The notes under the pieces are model-generated. The model was not told the origin of the DNA, did no database searches, and worked only from the letters and a program-made list of their open reading frames with translations. 64,000 bases of DNA from Diphasiastrum complanatum (Eukaryota; Streptophyta; Lycopodiopsida; Lycopodiales; Lycopodiaceae), in contig MU831919.1 of NCBI GenBank assembly GCA_029204225.1, positions 1 through 64,000 on the forward strand. Reading direction: 5' to 3'. Each line of letters begins with the position of its first letter. Positions within the stretch are counted from its first letter, which is position 1. Made by a program: the position numbers and the translations under genes. Of this stretch, positions 1-10,186 are shown piece after piece.

Positions 1-713
1 CCTTCTAGGTTGAACTTCGGTCCTCTGATGTGGGTTGATTCATTGAGGTTATGACTCATCGTCTGAGTTAGCATCGAGATTCTACAGTTTGACTCTCTGG
101 ATCGGAATTCACTGGTTGCTCGATCTAGAGTCAGATTTATCAACAGCTTTTTTTGTGGTCGATGAACTGGTTTTCCACAAAAATGACATCTCTACTAGTG
201 AATGCCTTCTCGGTATCCAAATTGTAGAGCTTGTATGCGTTGTGGTCTGGAAAATAGCCGATGAAGATCGTTTTTCTACTCTTGTCATCTAGCTTTCTTC
301 TTAGATCCTCAAGGATATGAGCGAAAGTGATGCATCCAAACACTCGAATATGTTTGAGTGATGGTTTTGATCTTGTCCACACCTCATAAGGTGTCTTGCC
401 ATTCAGGGCTTTGGTGATGGATCGATTCTGCAAGTAGGCAGCTGTAGTAACAACTTCTGCCCAGAACTTCTTTGGAAGAGAGGCATGGCCATCATGCTCT
501 TGGCACTTTTGATGAGTGTTCGGTTCTTCCACTCAGCTACACCATTGGACTGAGATGAGTAGCTGGTTGTGTATTGTTGAAGTATCTCGTTGGCCTTGCA
601 GAACTCCTTGAATTCTGTGAAGATGTACTCTCCCCCATCCGTGCGTAGGGCCTTGATCTTCCTCTGGGTCTAGTTTTCTGTAGACGCCTTGAATTGCTTG
701 AAGGACTTGTCTC
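1..713 (-). mobile_element. Ty1/copia fossil, integrase to post-integrase part
   Basis: Reading leftward, the sequence matches copia integrase and its C-terminal region, with recognisable strings such as SNGVAEWKNRTL, TPYEVWTRSKPSLKH and KKLDDKSRKTIFIGY-like residues. It is the same family as the piece at 4151-5800. The upstream part of what looks like the same copy (gag, protease, integrase start) lies at 10187-11780 in the same orientation. Degenerate, with several breaks; no LTR is seen on this side because the window ends. Confidence 0.85.
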
Positions 714-1362
714 TAATGCGTCGGTTGAAAATTTATCTCTCTAAGTTCTCATTTTTTTGCTTACGGTGTGTCCAAATGTTTTAGCGGTCCGAGTTTCTTC
801 CTCGAGCACATGGAGATTTTTTCCAAATAACCGGACATAAAAAACATCGTAAATTTTTAGGATTTTTTACGGCTTCATTTTTTTTCCACGGTCCAATGCT
901 CAATGAGACAAATTTCTTAAAGTAAAGGGCCCCTTTCTAAGTGTTTAATTCCCATGTCTTCATGTATCCTTAACTTTTGCGTTTAACGTCGGAATTCAGT
1001 GCATTAAGAACAAAAATTGCTCATTCACTGCGCTGAGTACAACGGTCATCATTTTGTCATCATTATGTACTTCTTATTTTTAATTCTATTTTAGACCCTT
1101 TGTCCTAAGTTGTTTACACTTTAGGTTTTATTCATTCAATTGACCATATCTCATCCGTTTGAGCTCGGATTTCAGTGCCGTAGAAAGCAAATTTCATTAG
1201 CTCAACAAGATTGTCAGTGTATAAGTCTTATTTGGATCAAAATTTGACCTTTTCAAAAGTACTTTTTTACTTGCTCTAATCGAAAAATTCATGCCTATTG
1301 TCACTGCTTAACTGCACCTTGTTAAAACTGGTTTCCATTACATTTCCAAATTCTTCCCAAGA
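714..1362. other. AT-rich stretch, left end of inserted segment
   Basis: No gene is recognised. The DNA is T-rich with homopolymer runs. It starts where copia similarity stops, next to a TCTC tetranucleotide (710-713) that recurs at 10187-10190. It may include leader sequence of the LTR element that follows. Confidence 0.4.
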
Positions 1363-3051
1363 TTGCAATCCACAGTTACAAGATTTAGTTATTCCACATC
1401 GACTCTAACGGATTGGCATTATGAACAAGAGGATGACGATTGGTCATACTGTGATGACGATTGTGACAATGATGTGGGAGAATATTGGGATCAAGGTGAT
1501 GATTACATCGAAGATTATGACCAAGGTGACGACATCACTGATAACAATCAGTATCAAGACCAGATTCATGAAAGATCAATCAATAGTGTAGACCCTACTA
1601 TCAGTAAAGTGACCGGTGGAACAAAGGAAATATTAGGTACACTTTTAACTGCCATACAGGATAGTACCGAACAAACAAAACAAACAGGACAACAATTACA
1701 AGAAAGGTCAGAGTGAAGATGGGAAGAAATGTACAACAAGATGGTCGCTCGTTTTGACTCTATCTTGCAATCGGCGGGTATTCCACAACAGCCAATTGAT
1801 ATTCAAACTACTAATCTTGATTGTGTACCACTGTTGATTTCTATGAAACAACGTTTCCTCTAGTCCAAGGGCAAAATTTCCAAGCCAAAGGCAGATATCG
1901 ATCAAGACGTTTTGAGCAAACAAGAACATGAATCTTTTGATGCACCAATGGACAAGTGAATGAAGACCAATCTGAATATCCAGATCAAATCTTGTTTGAT
2001 AGTTGTAATGATCAGGTCAAAGGTCAAAATAAAGAGGTATATTATGAGCAGAACGAATTTCTACAGCTGCAGCTAACAAATCATGGAGTACAATCCGATT
2101 GTCGGGAATTACATTCTACTCCACAAATCAGTAGTTATGACCGTATTATTGACAATGATCTATTTGGATTAGTTTTCTGAATATGAATCAACTGAGTGGT
2201 ATAACATTGATACAAACTTCAAATACCAATACAACAACGATAGATGAAATTGGTATTAGTATTGCCTCCATGAAGTCAATAATAATCGATACATCCCAAG
2301 ATCTGAAGCAAATTCATATTGGGCTACCAACAAATGAGTCTAATGTGATATCAACGGAGGGATTTGGTGCAAAATCATCCAATATTCTTGCATTAGAGGA
2401 TGGCATTGATCCTATCAACAAGGAAAACAGATTGACATGGGAACCGAATTCAAGACTATCAAACTCCTTGTGTACAGATAACCAAAACAATCCCTTCACT
2501 ACATGGGACTTGATGAATCCAAATGTGGAATGCTTGCATTTATTGGATGCATTGGAACTTCAAATGAAATTAGGATCATTCACTATGAAGTGGTACACAA
2601 GGCAATAACAACACCAGATGCATGGACAAAAACAGACGCATCTGGAATTGGATAGCTTATCCAATCAAGAGAGATATTGGGGAAGAAGACTATTGAATGT
2701 CCTGTTGCTTGGATCCTGTCAACTCATGCAGAACTAATGCAACTTGAGGCTTTCCTGTGTTTCATCAATCTCTTCTTCAGTGATCTTATCAAATCAATGG
2801 GATCAGTTGTAGATCAAAGGTTCTTTATAAAGAATTCTCGTTGCAACCTTGTTCTATGACAATAAGCAGAGGCAGCAAAATCTGATGAACGGTAGATGGC
2901 TACTGACAAGAATAATACGAGAAAAGATGTTTCTTATTCAAGGTGGCCAAATATGATTCGACTACCGCCAATGGATTCGTGAAGCATGGCACTCAACAAA
3001 GAGCTACATGGTCTTCATTTTTTAGGGCAAAAATGCTTAAAGTAGGGGAAG
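1363..3051 (+). mobile_element. Internal region, 3' half, of an LTR retroelement fossil
   Basis: This stretch leads directly into the LTR at 3052 through a purine-rich run (about 3038-3051, AAAGTAGGGGAAG) typical of a polypurine tract. It contains an acidic, Asp-rich reading frame at 1363-1716 (repeated DQGDD-type motifs) and other short frames, none of which I can match to reverse transcriptase, integrase or gag. It may come from a non-autonomous family or one that has lost pol. Many breaks; an old fossil. Confidence 0.6.
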
Positions 3052-3562
3052 TGTCATGTGCTGCTTGTAAGTAGCCCATGAGCTTACTAATGAATTGTCA
3101 AATATGGCCATGGAGCTAAAGTAGACTAGAATTAGTCATTAGGATAGTTAATAAGCTGGCTCGAACAACCCCGCTATATTTGTGAACATCGAACTTGTAA
3201 TAATGGCTGTAAGGCCCAAATTAGCCAAATAAGGCCCCAAACTTATAGTAGAGGCCCAAATGACCACTATAAATAGCTGAGGTCGTGCTAAATTTGGAGG
3301 CTATTGTTCATTTTGTAATTTTGAGTTTTAAGAGATCTTGGAGCTTCTCTTGGGGAGCTTTCTTGATGTAGAATCAGGCCCTATCTTGTGAATGATCAAT
3401 AATCATGAATAAAGATACTTACTTTGCCTAATTTGGTGAAGTTTTGCTACTTTTAGCTATCTTCTTGATTCTTGACTAGTTTCTTGATTTCTTGCATTTC
3501 CATTGTAATTTGATGTTTAATGAATGGATTAGATGTTTGAATGCTAAGGTTGGCACATGACA
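3052..3562 (+). repeat. 3' LTR of the split LTR element
   Basis: The repeat is 511 bp with matching ends TGTCATGTGC and GCACATGACA. A TATA box (TATAAATA, 3269-3276) sits inside it as expected for an LTR promoter. A clearly related copy on the opposite strand at 26888-27447 carries about 47 extra bases in its middle. The base run preceding it is purine-rich. The five bases after it (GCTAA) are, on the opposite strand, one mismatch from the five bases next to the other copy (CTAGC), suggesting an old target-site duplication. Confidence 0.85.
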
Positions 3563-4150
3563 GCTAATGTTCGTCCATATTACAGTGAACAACATGAATT
3601 TAATGACTCAGCAGCCTCTCACATATAAAGTGATACTGAATCTCAATGTATTTGGTTCTCGCATGGAACACCGGATTCTTTGCTAGCTGAATGCCACTCT
3701 GACTGTCGCTATGTATAATCGTGGGATTTTTCTGTTTCATGCTAGTTCATCCAAGATTTGCCTCAACCATATAGCTTCTTGTGCTGCACTACACATTACC
3801 TTATACTCTGCTTCTGTTGTGGATGGAGCAACTGTACTTTGCTTCTTACTAGACCAGGAAAAGCAACTGCCACAAAGCTGAAATACATACCATGTGGTGG
3901 ATCTACGATCGTCATAGTCACCTCCCCAATCCACATCCACATAGGCACATAACTCAGGTAAACCCTCATGCTTCCTGTACACCAAGCCATAATTGGAAGT
4001 GCCTTTGACATAATGCAAAATGCGCTTAGTTGCCTTCCAATGCATTTCCGTAGGTGCTGCCATAAACTGACTTACAATACCAACAACATAGCATATATAT
4101 GTCCTGTATATTCCGAACCTTACTAAGAATCTGCTTTCTATAAGCAAAAT
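3563..4150 (-). mobile_element. Ty1/copia fossil, RT end and RNase H
   Basis: Minus-strand reading gives typical copia RNase H features: HWKATKRILHYVKGTSNYGL, SSKKQSTVAPSTTEAEY, and FHARTKYIEIQYHFI-type residues. The similarity stops at the LTR boundary at 3563, close to the end of RNase H, and the very next part of a copia element is found at 27448, also abutting an LTR of the same family. At 4150 it meets a plus-strand copia piece head to head. Decayed, with several breaks. Confidence 0.85.
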
Positions 4151-5800
4151 CATTGATTCTGGTCAATACAAAGGGTTGCACTATTCTTGACAAGTCTAGG
4201 AAAGTCCTAGCTTATGGTAGAAGATGTGGCTACCTTTACAGATTAAGTCATTGTTACTCTACTAGTAGTCAAGCTCTTATTTCTACTTCTGAATCAAATC
4301 ATATGTTGTGGCATTTCAAACTAGGCCATTTAAATTTGAAGAGTATTCAACAAATGTCAAATCAAATTTTAGTGCAAGATCTTCCTTCTATTAGCAAATT
4401 CGATTTTCCATGTGAGAGTTGTATTATCATCAAGCATGCAAGAAGTCCATTCACTTCAGATTCTGTTCACACTTCTAGAGATTTGCTAGACCTTAGTGAC
4501 CTTTGTGGCCCAATGCAGACCTCTTCCACAGGGGGAGCTTTTTATTTTTTGACTTTTATTGATGACTTTTCTAGGAGAACTGCTACTTATTTTTTGAAGA
4601 ATAAATCTGAGACTTTAAAATTCTTCAAGCAATTCAAGTCATCTATAGAATATCAAACCCGAAGAACAATAAAAGCTCTATGTACAGATGGAGGGGGAGA
4701 ATACATCTCCACCGAGTTCAAAGAATTCTGCAAGGCCTTTGGAATACTCCAACAATTCAGCATGAGCTACTTACCTCAGTCAAATGGAGTAGCAAAACGG
4801 AAGAATTGGACACTAATAGAGAGTGCCAAAAGCATGATGGCCTATGCTTCTCTTCCAAAGAGATTTTGGACAGAAGTTGTCACTACAGCTGCCTACCTAC
4901 AAAATTGATCCATCACTAAGTCCCTAGATGGAAAGACACCCTATGAGGTGTGGACTAGATCGAAGCCATCACTCAAACATATTTGAGTGTTTGCCTATGC
5001 TCAGATCCCTGAAGATCTAAGAAAGAAACTAGATGACAAGAGCAGAAAATCGATTTTCATTGGCTACTCCCTAGATCACAAGGCATACAAGCTCTACAAC
5101 CTAATCACTCAAAAGACATTCATGAGCAGAGATGTCATTTTCTTGGAGGACCAATTTTTCGATCACAAGAAAAAAGCTCTAGAAAAATCCGACCCAAGGG
5201 TTGAAAATTCAAAATTCGATCCAAGGGTTGAAAATTCAAAATTCGATCCAAGGATTGTAAATCCAAAATCCAACCCTAGAATCAAAAACCAAAAAATTGA
5301 TATTGACTCCGATAGTGAGTCTGAACCTCAATAGAATGAGTAGCATGAGAGGGTCAAAATTCAACCCAAAAGATAAAATAGACCCAGACAGCCTCCACCC
5401 TGATTTATGGCTGATCCGGCCTGCTATTTTGTGCAGGAACCAAACACAGTTCATGAGGTTATGTCAACACTTGATGTTGACCAGTGGAAAGCTGCCATGG
5501 ATGCATAATTTAGTTCTCTAATTGAGAATCAAACATGGATTGTGACTGAGCTGCCAAATGATCGAAATCCAATCCCATGCAAATGGTTATTCAAAGTGAA
5601 GTATGATGTTGAAGGAAAAAAAATCGATACAAGGCCAGAATGGTAGCCAAAGGCTTCTCTCAGATTTTGGATCTGGATTATTCAGAAACCTTCAGTCCTG
5701 TGGTAAAACATGCTTCAATCTATTTACTTCTCTCCTATGCAGTTGCAGTAGATCTCGAAGTAATTTACAATGTTGATTCAGGACTTGAAAAGAGATGTAT
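4151..5800 (+). mobile_element. Ty1/copia fossil, pre-integrase, integrase and RT start
   Basis: The plus strand shows GCTILDKSRKVLAYG (pre-integrase), an H-x4-H-type region MLWHFKLGHLN, the integrase core (FIDDFSRRTATYF, LCTDGGGEYIS, QSNGVAKRKN), the conserved TPYEVWTRSKPSLKH segment, and the beginning of reverse transcriptase (IPCKWLFKVKYD). A short run of imperfect repeats (DPRVENSKF) lies between integrase and RT. Fossil with several breaks; no LTR of its own is recognised. Confidence 0.85.
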
Positions 5801-5954
5801 GAATAGCTAATTAATTAGATCGTCAAATGTGATTTGCAATTGGCTGGAGTCCGCTGGCATTCATCCAGTTCTTCTCAAAAGTTACTTGCTCGTAAACGGT
5901 GACAATTGGCTGTAAATAGACGTAAATTGTCATTTTGCATAAATGAACGTAAAC

Positions 5955-6215
5955 TACCACAGGCGAAAAATGTGATACTGCATTTTTACTTGTGATTTCT
6001 GACAGGCGAAAAATACGAAAAAAGTGATTGCATTTTTGCTGACAGGAGAAAAATGTGAAAAAGACGACGCTGTATTTTTACACGTAACTCTTGACAAACA
6101 AAAAATGCGAAAAAGACAACACTGGATTTTTACACGCAATTTTTGACAAGCGAAAAATGCAAAAAAGCCAACACTATATTTTTACACAAGATTCCTGACA
6201 GGCGACACTATCGGG
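5955..6215. repeat. Minisatellite, about 52-bp unit
   Basis: About five degenerate copies of a unit built like GACAGGCGAAAAATGCGAAA, then AAGACAACACTGTATTTTTA and a CACG-type tail. The best-measured spacing is 52 bp. It lies just upstream of the promoter-like region of the H3-like gene. Confidence 0.7.
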
Positions 6216-6339
6216 TTTGTAGAGAGAAAATGCGACACTGTTGTCAAATTATGTATATTTCTACAAACTGTGTGGTCAGAAATATATCGCCGTATAGAGA
6301 ATGATTGATTTGACATTTGTCATGTGTCGTATTCTGATT

Positions 6340-6480
6340 CGTGCATGTCTGACCCTCACGTGGCCTCATTATTGCGTCATAATGACCTGTATGGACAATC
6401 CACGTGGACCACTTAAATGACGCCACATCTTCGTAGTCATTTTTCACGCATGTGAATTTTCTTTTATAAATACCCCCACC
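6340..6480 (+). promoter_or_regulatory. Promoter-like region of the H3-like gene
   Basis: A strong TATA box (TATAAATA, 6465-6472) is preceded by two CACGTG G-box cores (6357-6362 and 6401-6406) and a TGACGCCAC motif (about 6418-6426). The layout resembles a plant class II promoter. About 330 bases separate the TATA box from the MARMKSTA start. That interval is T-rich and ends in a 3'-splice-like TATCTTAG just before the start codon, so a 5' UTR intron is possible. This is inference from motifs only. Confidence 0.5.
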
Positions 6481-6799
6481 AAATTTTCATCTTCCTCGCA
6501 AATTTTTCGTTTTTGACTCCCGATATCGATCTCAAGCACGCTCTTTGTACGTTCTAATTCCGCCATCACTCCTTGTGCTCGACACCGATATCACAATATG
6601 ACCGATATCGCTTTCGAGTGCAAAACTTCCTCCTTCTTTTTTTCTCTTGTATTTGTGCGTTTGAAACTGATATTCAGTCTTGATATCGATTTCAAGCGTC
6701 TTTCTTTCACAAATTTTTTTGTTTTCATTCTCTGTGCTTCGTTTTGATCTTCAAATCAGAGACATTTTTTCAAATTTACTTCTTTTGTATCTTAGAATG

Positions 6800-8062
6800 A
6801 TGGCTAGGATGAAATCCACTGCCCATGCCATTACCTCTATATGGCCCGCCCATGCCCGTGTTCCCCCTGGCACTGGCCGTAGATGTGGCAGAAAGCAAGT
6901 CTGGATGAGGGAGATAAAAGAACTCCAGAGATTAACTGAATTATTGATCCCTAGAGCTCCTTTCGGCTGATCTGTTAGGAATGTCACTCTGTCACTTGGG
7001 CTTGATGTTCGTTTTGTCCTGATAGCCATGCAGGCCTTATCAGGTGTTGTAGAAGATTTTTTGTCCCAGTTTTTTGAGGATTCCTGTCTTTTGGCCGTGC
7101 ATGGTAAGCGTATTACCATCATGCCCAAGGATTTCATTATTCTCAAAAGATTTCGGGACCGTTATTCAAATCTGCATGTGGATAACACCAGCACCTCTAG
7201 AGACCTACCTCTGGATAGATCAGACTTGCCAACTACCTCAAGGAAGAAAAGAAAGCAGACTGTCCCTAAGAAAGCTAGATCTCAAAGGCCACCTGCTTAC
7301 CTTCCTCCTGAGCTCTGAATCAGATGCTGAAAAATCTGATTCAAACGTAAAATCATCCTCTCCTCCTCCTATTATTCGTCTAGCTCTTCAGAAGGTTTCT
7401 TCACCAAAAGTGATGATAGCCCAAGAGGAGCTTGACAAAATAACTGAAAAATCTGTAAATATTGTGTCTACATCTCTTTCTCTCCCTGCACATAATCTTT
7501 TTGTTATAATTCCATATGATCCTAACCAGGTTTATTTCGATTCTGACCATTATAACCAATACGAGACTTATTTAGCTAATAAAATTGATATGCTTGGCAA
7601 TTATTTTGATTTCTTTCTTTCAGATTTAACTAGAAGCTATAGATTAGATCCCAAATTTTGTACAAAGTTGAAAGAGAAAACTTCAGAGATTATAGATATT
7701 ATTGTAGATGCCGACGAAAATTTTTTGCAGCATAGTTTCAGTTTGAATTCCCAGGGAGTTGTTTTTGTTGTCAGTCCATTTTTCATGGTTGTAGTGAAGG
7801 CAAAAGAGGTTGACTTTGAAAAGGCTGTATATTTCATCAACTGCAGTTCAATGGCGAAATTTTATTTGATTCCATATGAGAATAAGTAAGGATTGCTAGT
7901 TTGCTTTTGTTGTCTTTTATTTGGATGATTACTCCGGTTAAAATGGATTCTAATTTTTATTTTGATTATTGCAGTCGGCATTGGAGCCTGAATATTCTTT
8001 CTATAAAAATAAATAAGGGGGAGAGTATCAAATTTTCTATGTGTAAAACTAAACTCAGCTGA
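6800..8062 (+). pseudogene. Histone H3-like (possibly CenH3-like) gene with long C-terminal extension, broken
   Basis: The frame from ATG 6800 opens MARMKSTA, almost the universal H3 N-terminus, then a short divergent tail. It continues with MREIKELQRLTELLIPRAPF (H3 REIRRYQKSTELLIRKLPF), LDVRFVLIAMQALSG (H3 LRFQSSAVMALQEA), FFEDSCLLAVHGKRITIMPK (H3 [20 protein letters not shown]). LIPRAPF resembles centromeric CenH3 proteins, whereas loop 1 has canonical H3 length. An in-frame TGA at 6968-6970 interrupts the fold. A basic stretch (SRKKRKQTVPKKARSQRPP, ending 7318) follows. An acidic-serine and alpha-rich region of about 190 residues then continues in another frame from about 7300 to 7885, implying one frameshift. 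An 89-bp intron (7886-7974, GTAAGG to TTGCAG) keeps that frame open to TGA at 8060-8062. I do not recognise the extension. Likely a host-derived chromatin gene copy now dead, or a diverged gene with recoding; the former is far more likely. Confidence 0.7.
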
Positions 8063-8081
8063 TAATACACATAGAGAATTT
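8030..8081. repeat. Inverted repeat at the 3' end of the H3-like gene
   Basis: Two arms of about 16 bases (AAATTTTCTATGTGTA and TACACATAGAGAATTT) surround a loop of about 20 bases and straddle the predicted stop codon. Could be part of a small transposon terminus or chance; plant histone mRNAs do not use the animal stem-loop. Confidence 0.5.
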
Positions 8082-8261
8082 AATTTTCTACTTCATGAGG
8101 CCCTTCGTGAAATACCAACAACAACAACCTCAATTGGAGAGATAACCTTTAAATCTCTCGGGCTATATACAATTTATCTCTGATATGCATCTATTTTTTT
8201 TAGTTTAAATCTATCATCATAGCATGAATAAATTTTATGTCATAATATTACTAATTTTTAT

Positions 8262-9257
8262 TCAAAATATGCAGTGTGTACAGTCATTTGGTGGTTCCTC
8301 GTTATCATTTGCCGCACCATCATGCGACAAATCCGCTAAACCAAGTGAGTCTATCTCTAATTCCACCCAAATATCTCCTATAGCTTCATTATTAATAAGT
8401 TTATCTTCACAAGCTAATGGCGATGGTGACAACAAGGGAGATCGAGAAGGTGTGTCGTGTGTCGTCGATCCATCTGATGATGATGCATCACGCTCATTAC
8501 CATGATTAGCTTGTGAAGCTTGCACATGATCATCTGAAAATGTGTCATCGAGTCCATCATCACGATCTTGTTCAGGTGCATCAGTTGGCGGTGCCATGTC
8601 CTCCATGACATCTCTATCTTCACAAATTCTTTTACTTCGAGGAGCGACCTGAATCATGTACCACCATCTGGGATCTGAACGATTAAGGTGAAAGACCACC
8701 TGTAATTGATTGATGTTTCCATAAGCATTGACTCATAATTAGTATCTATAGCTATGTTACAATTGCTTGGGTATACACACAATATACATTTTTTGCAATA
8801 TACTGAAAATCAATTGATTGATAACAAAAGAGCATTGACATCTTGAAGACATGAAAGAAATGTACATGCTCACATTATTGAGGAAAAACAATTGTATCGC
8901 TTTGATCCTCATCCAAAGCTTGGTGGAGTCAATGGAAAAATAACCACTCTCATCTTTTCTGACAGTTGCATTGGGACCATTGCAAATAACTTTGAACCAT
9001 TTAACATCAAATATGAAAAAGTTGAATCGCCTAAATCCAACTTCGAGGATGTCATTGATTGTCCCACAATAATCATGTTGAGAAGAGAGTAAATTAGTGT
9101 TACTCGTGCTTGCTCGACTCTCTTGGGTAAAATTTGCCATGACTCCACAATCATAGGTGTTTCTAATGTTGGCAATGCGCTCTCCATGTGAAAGTGTCGT
9201 CCATGCATCCACAATGCATTGTATTTTTTGTACTGAATGAGAAAGAACAAAATGCAT
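8262..9257 (-). pseudogene. CACTA transposase, DUF4216-like domain and tail
   Basis: The minus-strand frame 9257-8757 contains NTYDCGVMANFTQESRAS, DYCGTINDILEVGF, FFIFDVKWFKV and DESGYFSIDSTKLW, the pattern of the plant DUF4216 domain (uncharacterised, found downstream of CACTA transposase). After a short gap the frame 8699-8262 begins RSDPRWWYMIQVAPRSKRI and becomes acidic and low-complexity (MEDMAPPTDAPEQDRDDGLD), as in the C-terminal tail of such proteins. The two parts are in different segments, so at least one intron or break separates them. No activity is expected. Confidence 0.7.
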
Positions 9258-9351
9258 TAGGAATATAACAAATATGTAGAAAATTACACCTACAACTAGC
9301 TTAACATGTGGATGACATACATAGCTTACATGAAAATTGCACCCCCTTGCA

Positions 9352-9487
<136 letters not shown>

Positions 9488-9499
9488 GTTTGCCTAGGC

Positions 9500-10186
9500 T
9501 TCTCTAAGGGCATCACATAGTCAATCAAGCGTCATGTCCTTGGGAAGAAGGCCGAGGTCAGGTGGGTATGGTTGTCTTCTATGCCCTCTCTCGAGTGGTT
9601 TGTCTACGAGCCTTGACCTCTTCGTATCTCGAGATCCACTTTTGTATTTCTTCGCCATTAAGAATGCAAAACTTATTCACCTTCTCCTTGAAGGAGTCAC
9701 TCATTCTCATGATCGATCATTTTCCCTGAGGAACCTCCCCAACAACACACTCATCATCCTTATTAATAAGAAAGGAATAGAAGGATCACTATGAGCAAGG
9801 ATCTCCTTGATATAAACCATGAACTCTTGCACTAGCCATCCTTCCACCATGCTACCCTCGGGCCTTGTTCTTTGTCTTATGAAGCCTTTCAATACTTTCA
9901 TGAATCATTCCAAGAAAAATATCCAATGGCTATAGACAGTGCCTGTGTTGATAATATGGATCAATATTAATGACAGAACACTGTAAGCACAATACCAATA
10001 GTCTATAATGACTAAGAATAGGCAATTGATGAAAGTAGATGATGTACCTGCAATGGCAACCTCATCTATCAAATGCATAATGAGATACATTTGAATGGTG
10101 AAAATGGACGTGGTAAAGTGCTTCTCGATTAAACACATTGCCTCGACGGAGCTTTGTCTTGTCGCCTATGATGGATGCTAGCAGTA
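9500..10186 (-). pseudogene. CACTA transposase, DUF4218-like C-terminal region
   Basis: The minus strand shows IEKHFTTSIFTIQMYLIMHL and LIDEVAIAG, then SHWIFFLE, then KVLKGFIRQRTRPEGSMVEG and WLVQEFMVYIKEIL. These are hallmarks of the DUF4218 domain (MYxxERYLxxLKxxVRNRARPEGSIAEGY in related proteins). A 105-bp GT-AG intron fits at 9943-10047 (donor GTACATC, acceptor CAACACAG), removing bases that break the match. Downstream residues (to about 9500) resemble the poorly conserved linker. The protein is broken by frame changes and by loss of its N-terminal catalytic part. Confidence 0.75.

Noticed and set aside
7975-8035. Purine run AAGGGGGAGAG at about 8014 as a retroelement polypurine tract
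   Set aside because: It lies within the open spliced frame of the H3-like gene and is not followed by an LTR start.
8030-8081. Histone-type 3' stem-loop for the H3-like gene
   Set aside because: The arms and loop do not match the animal histone element, and plant histone mRNAs are polyadenylated.
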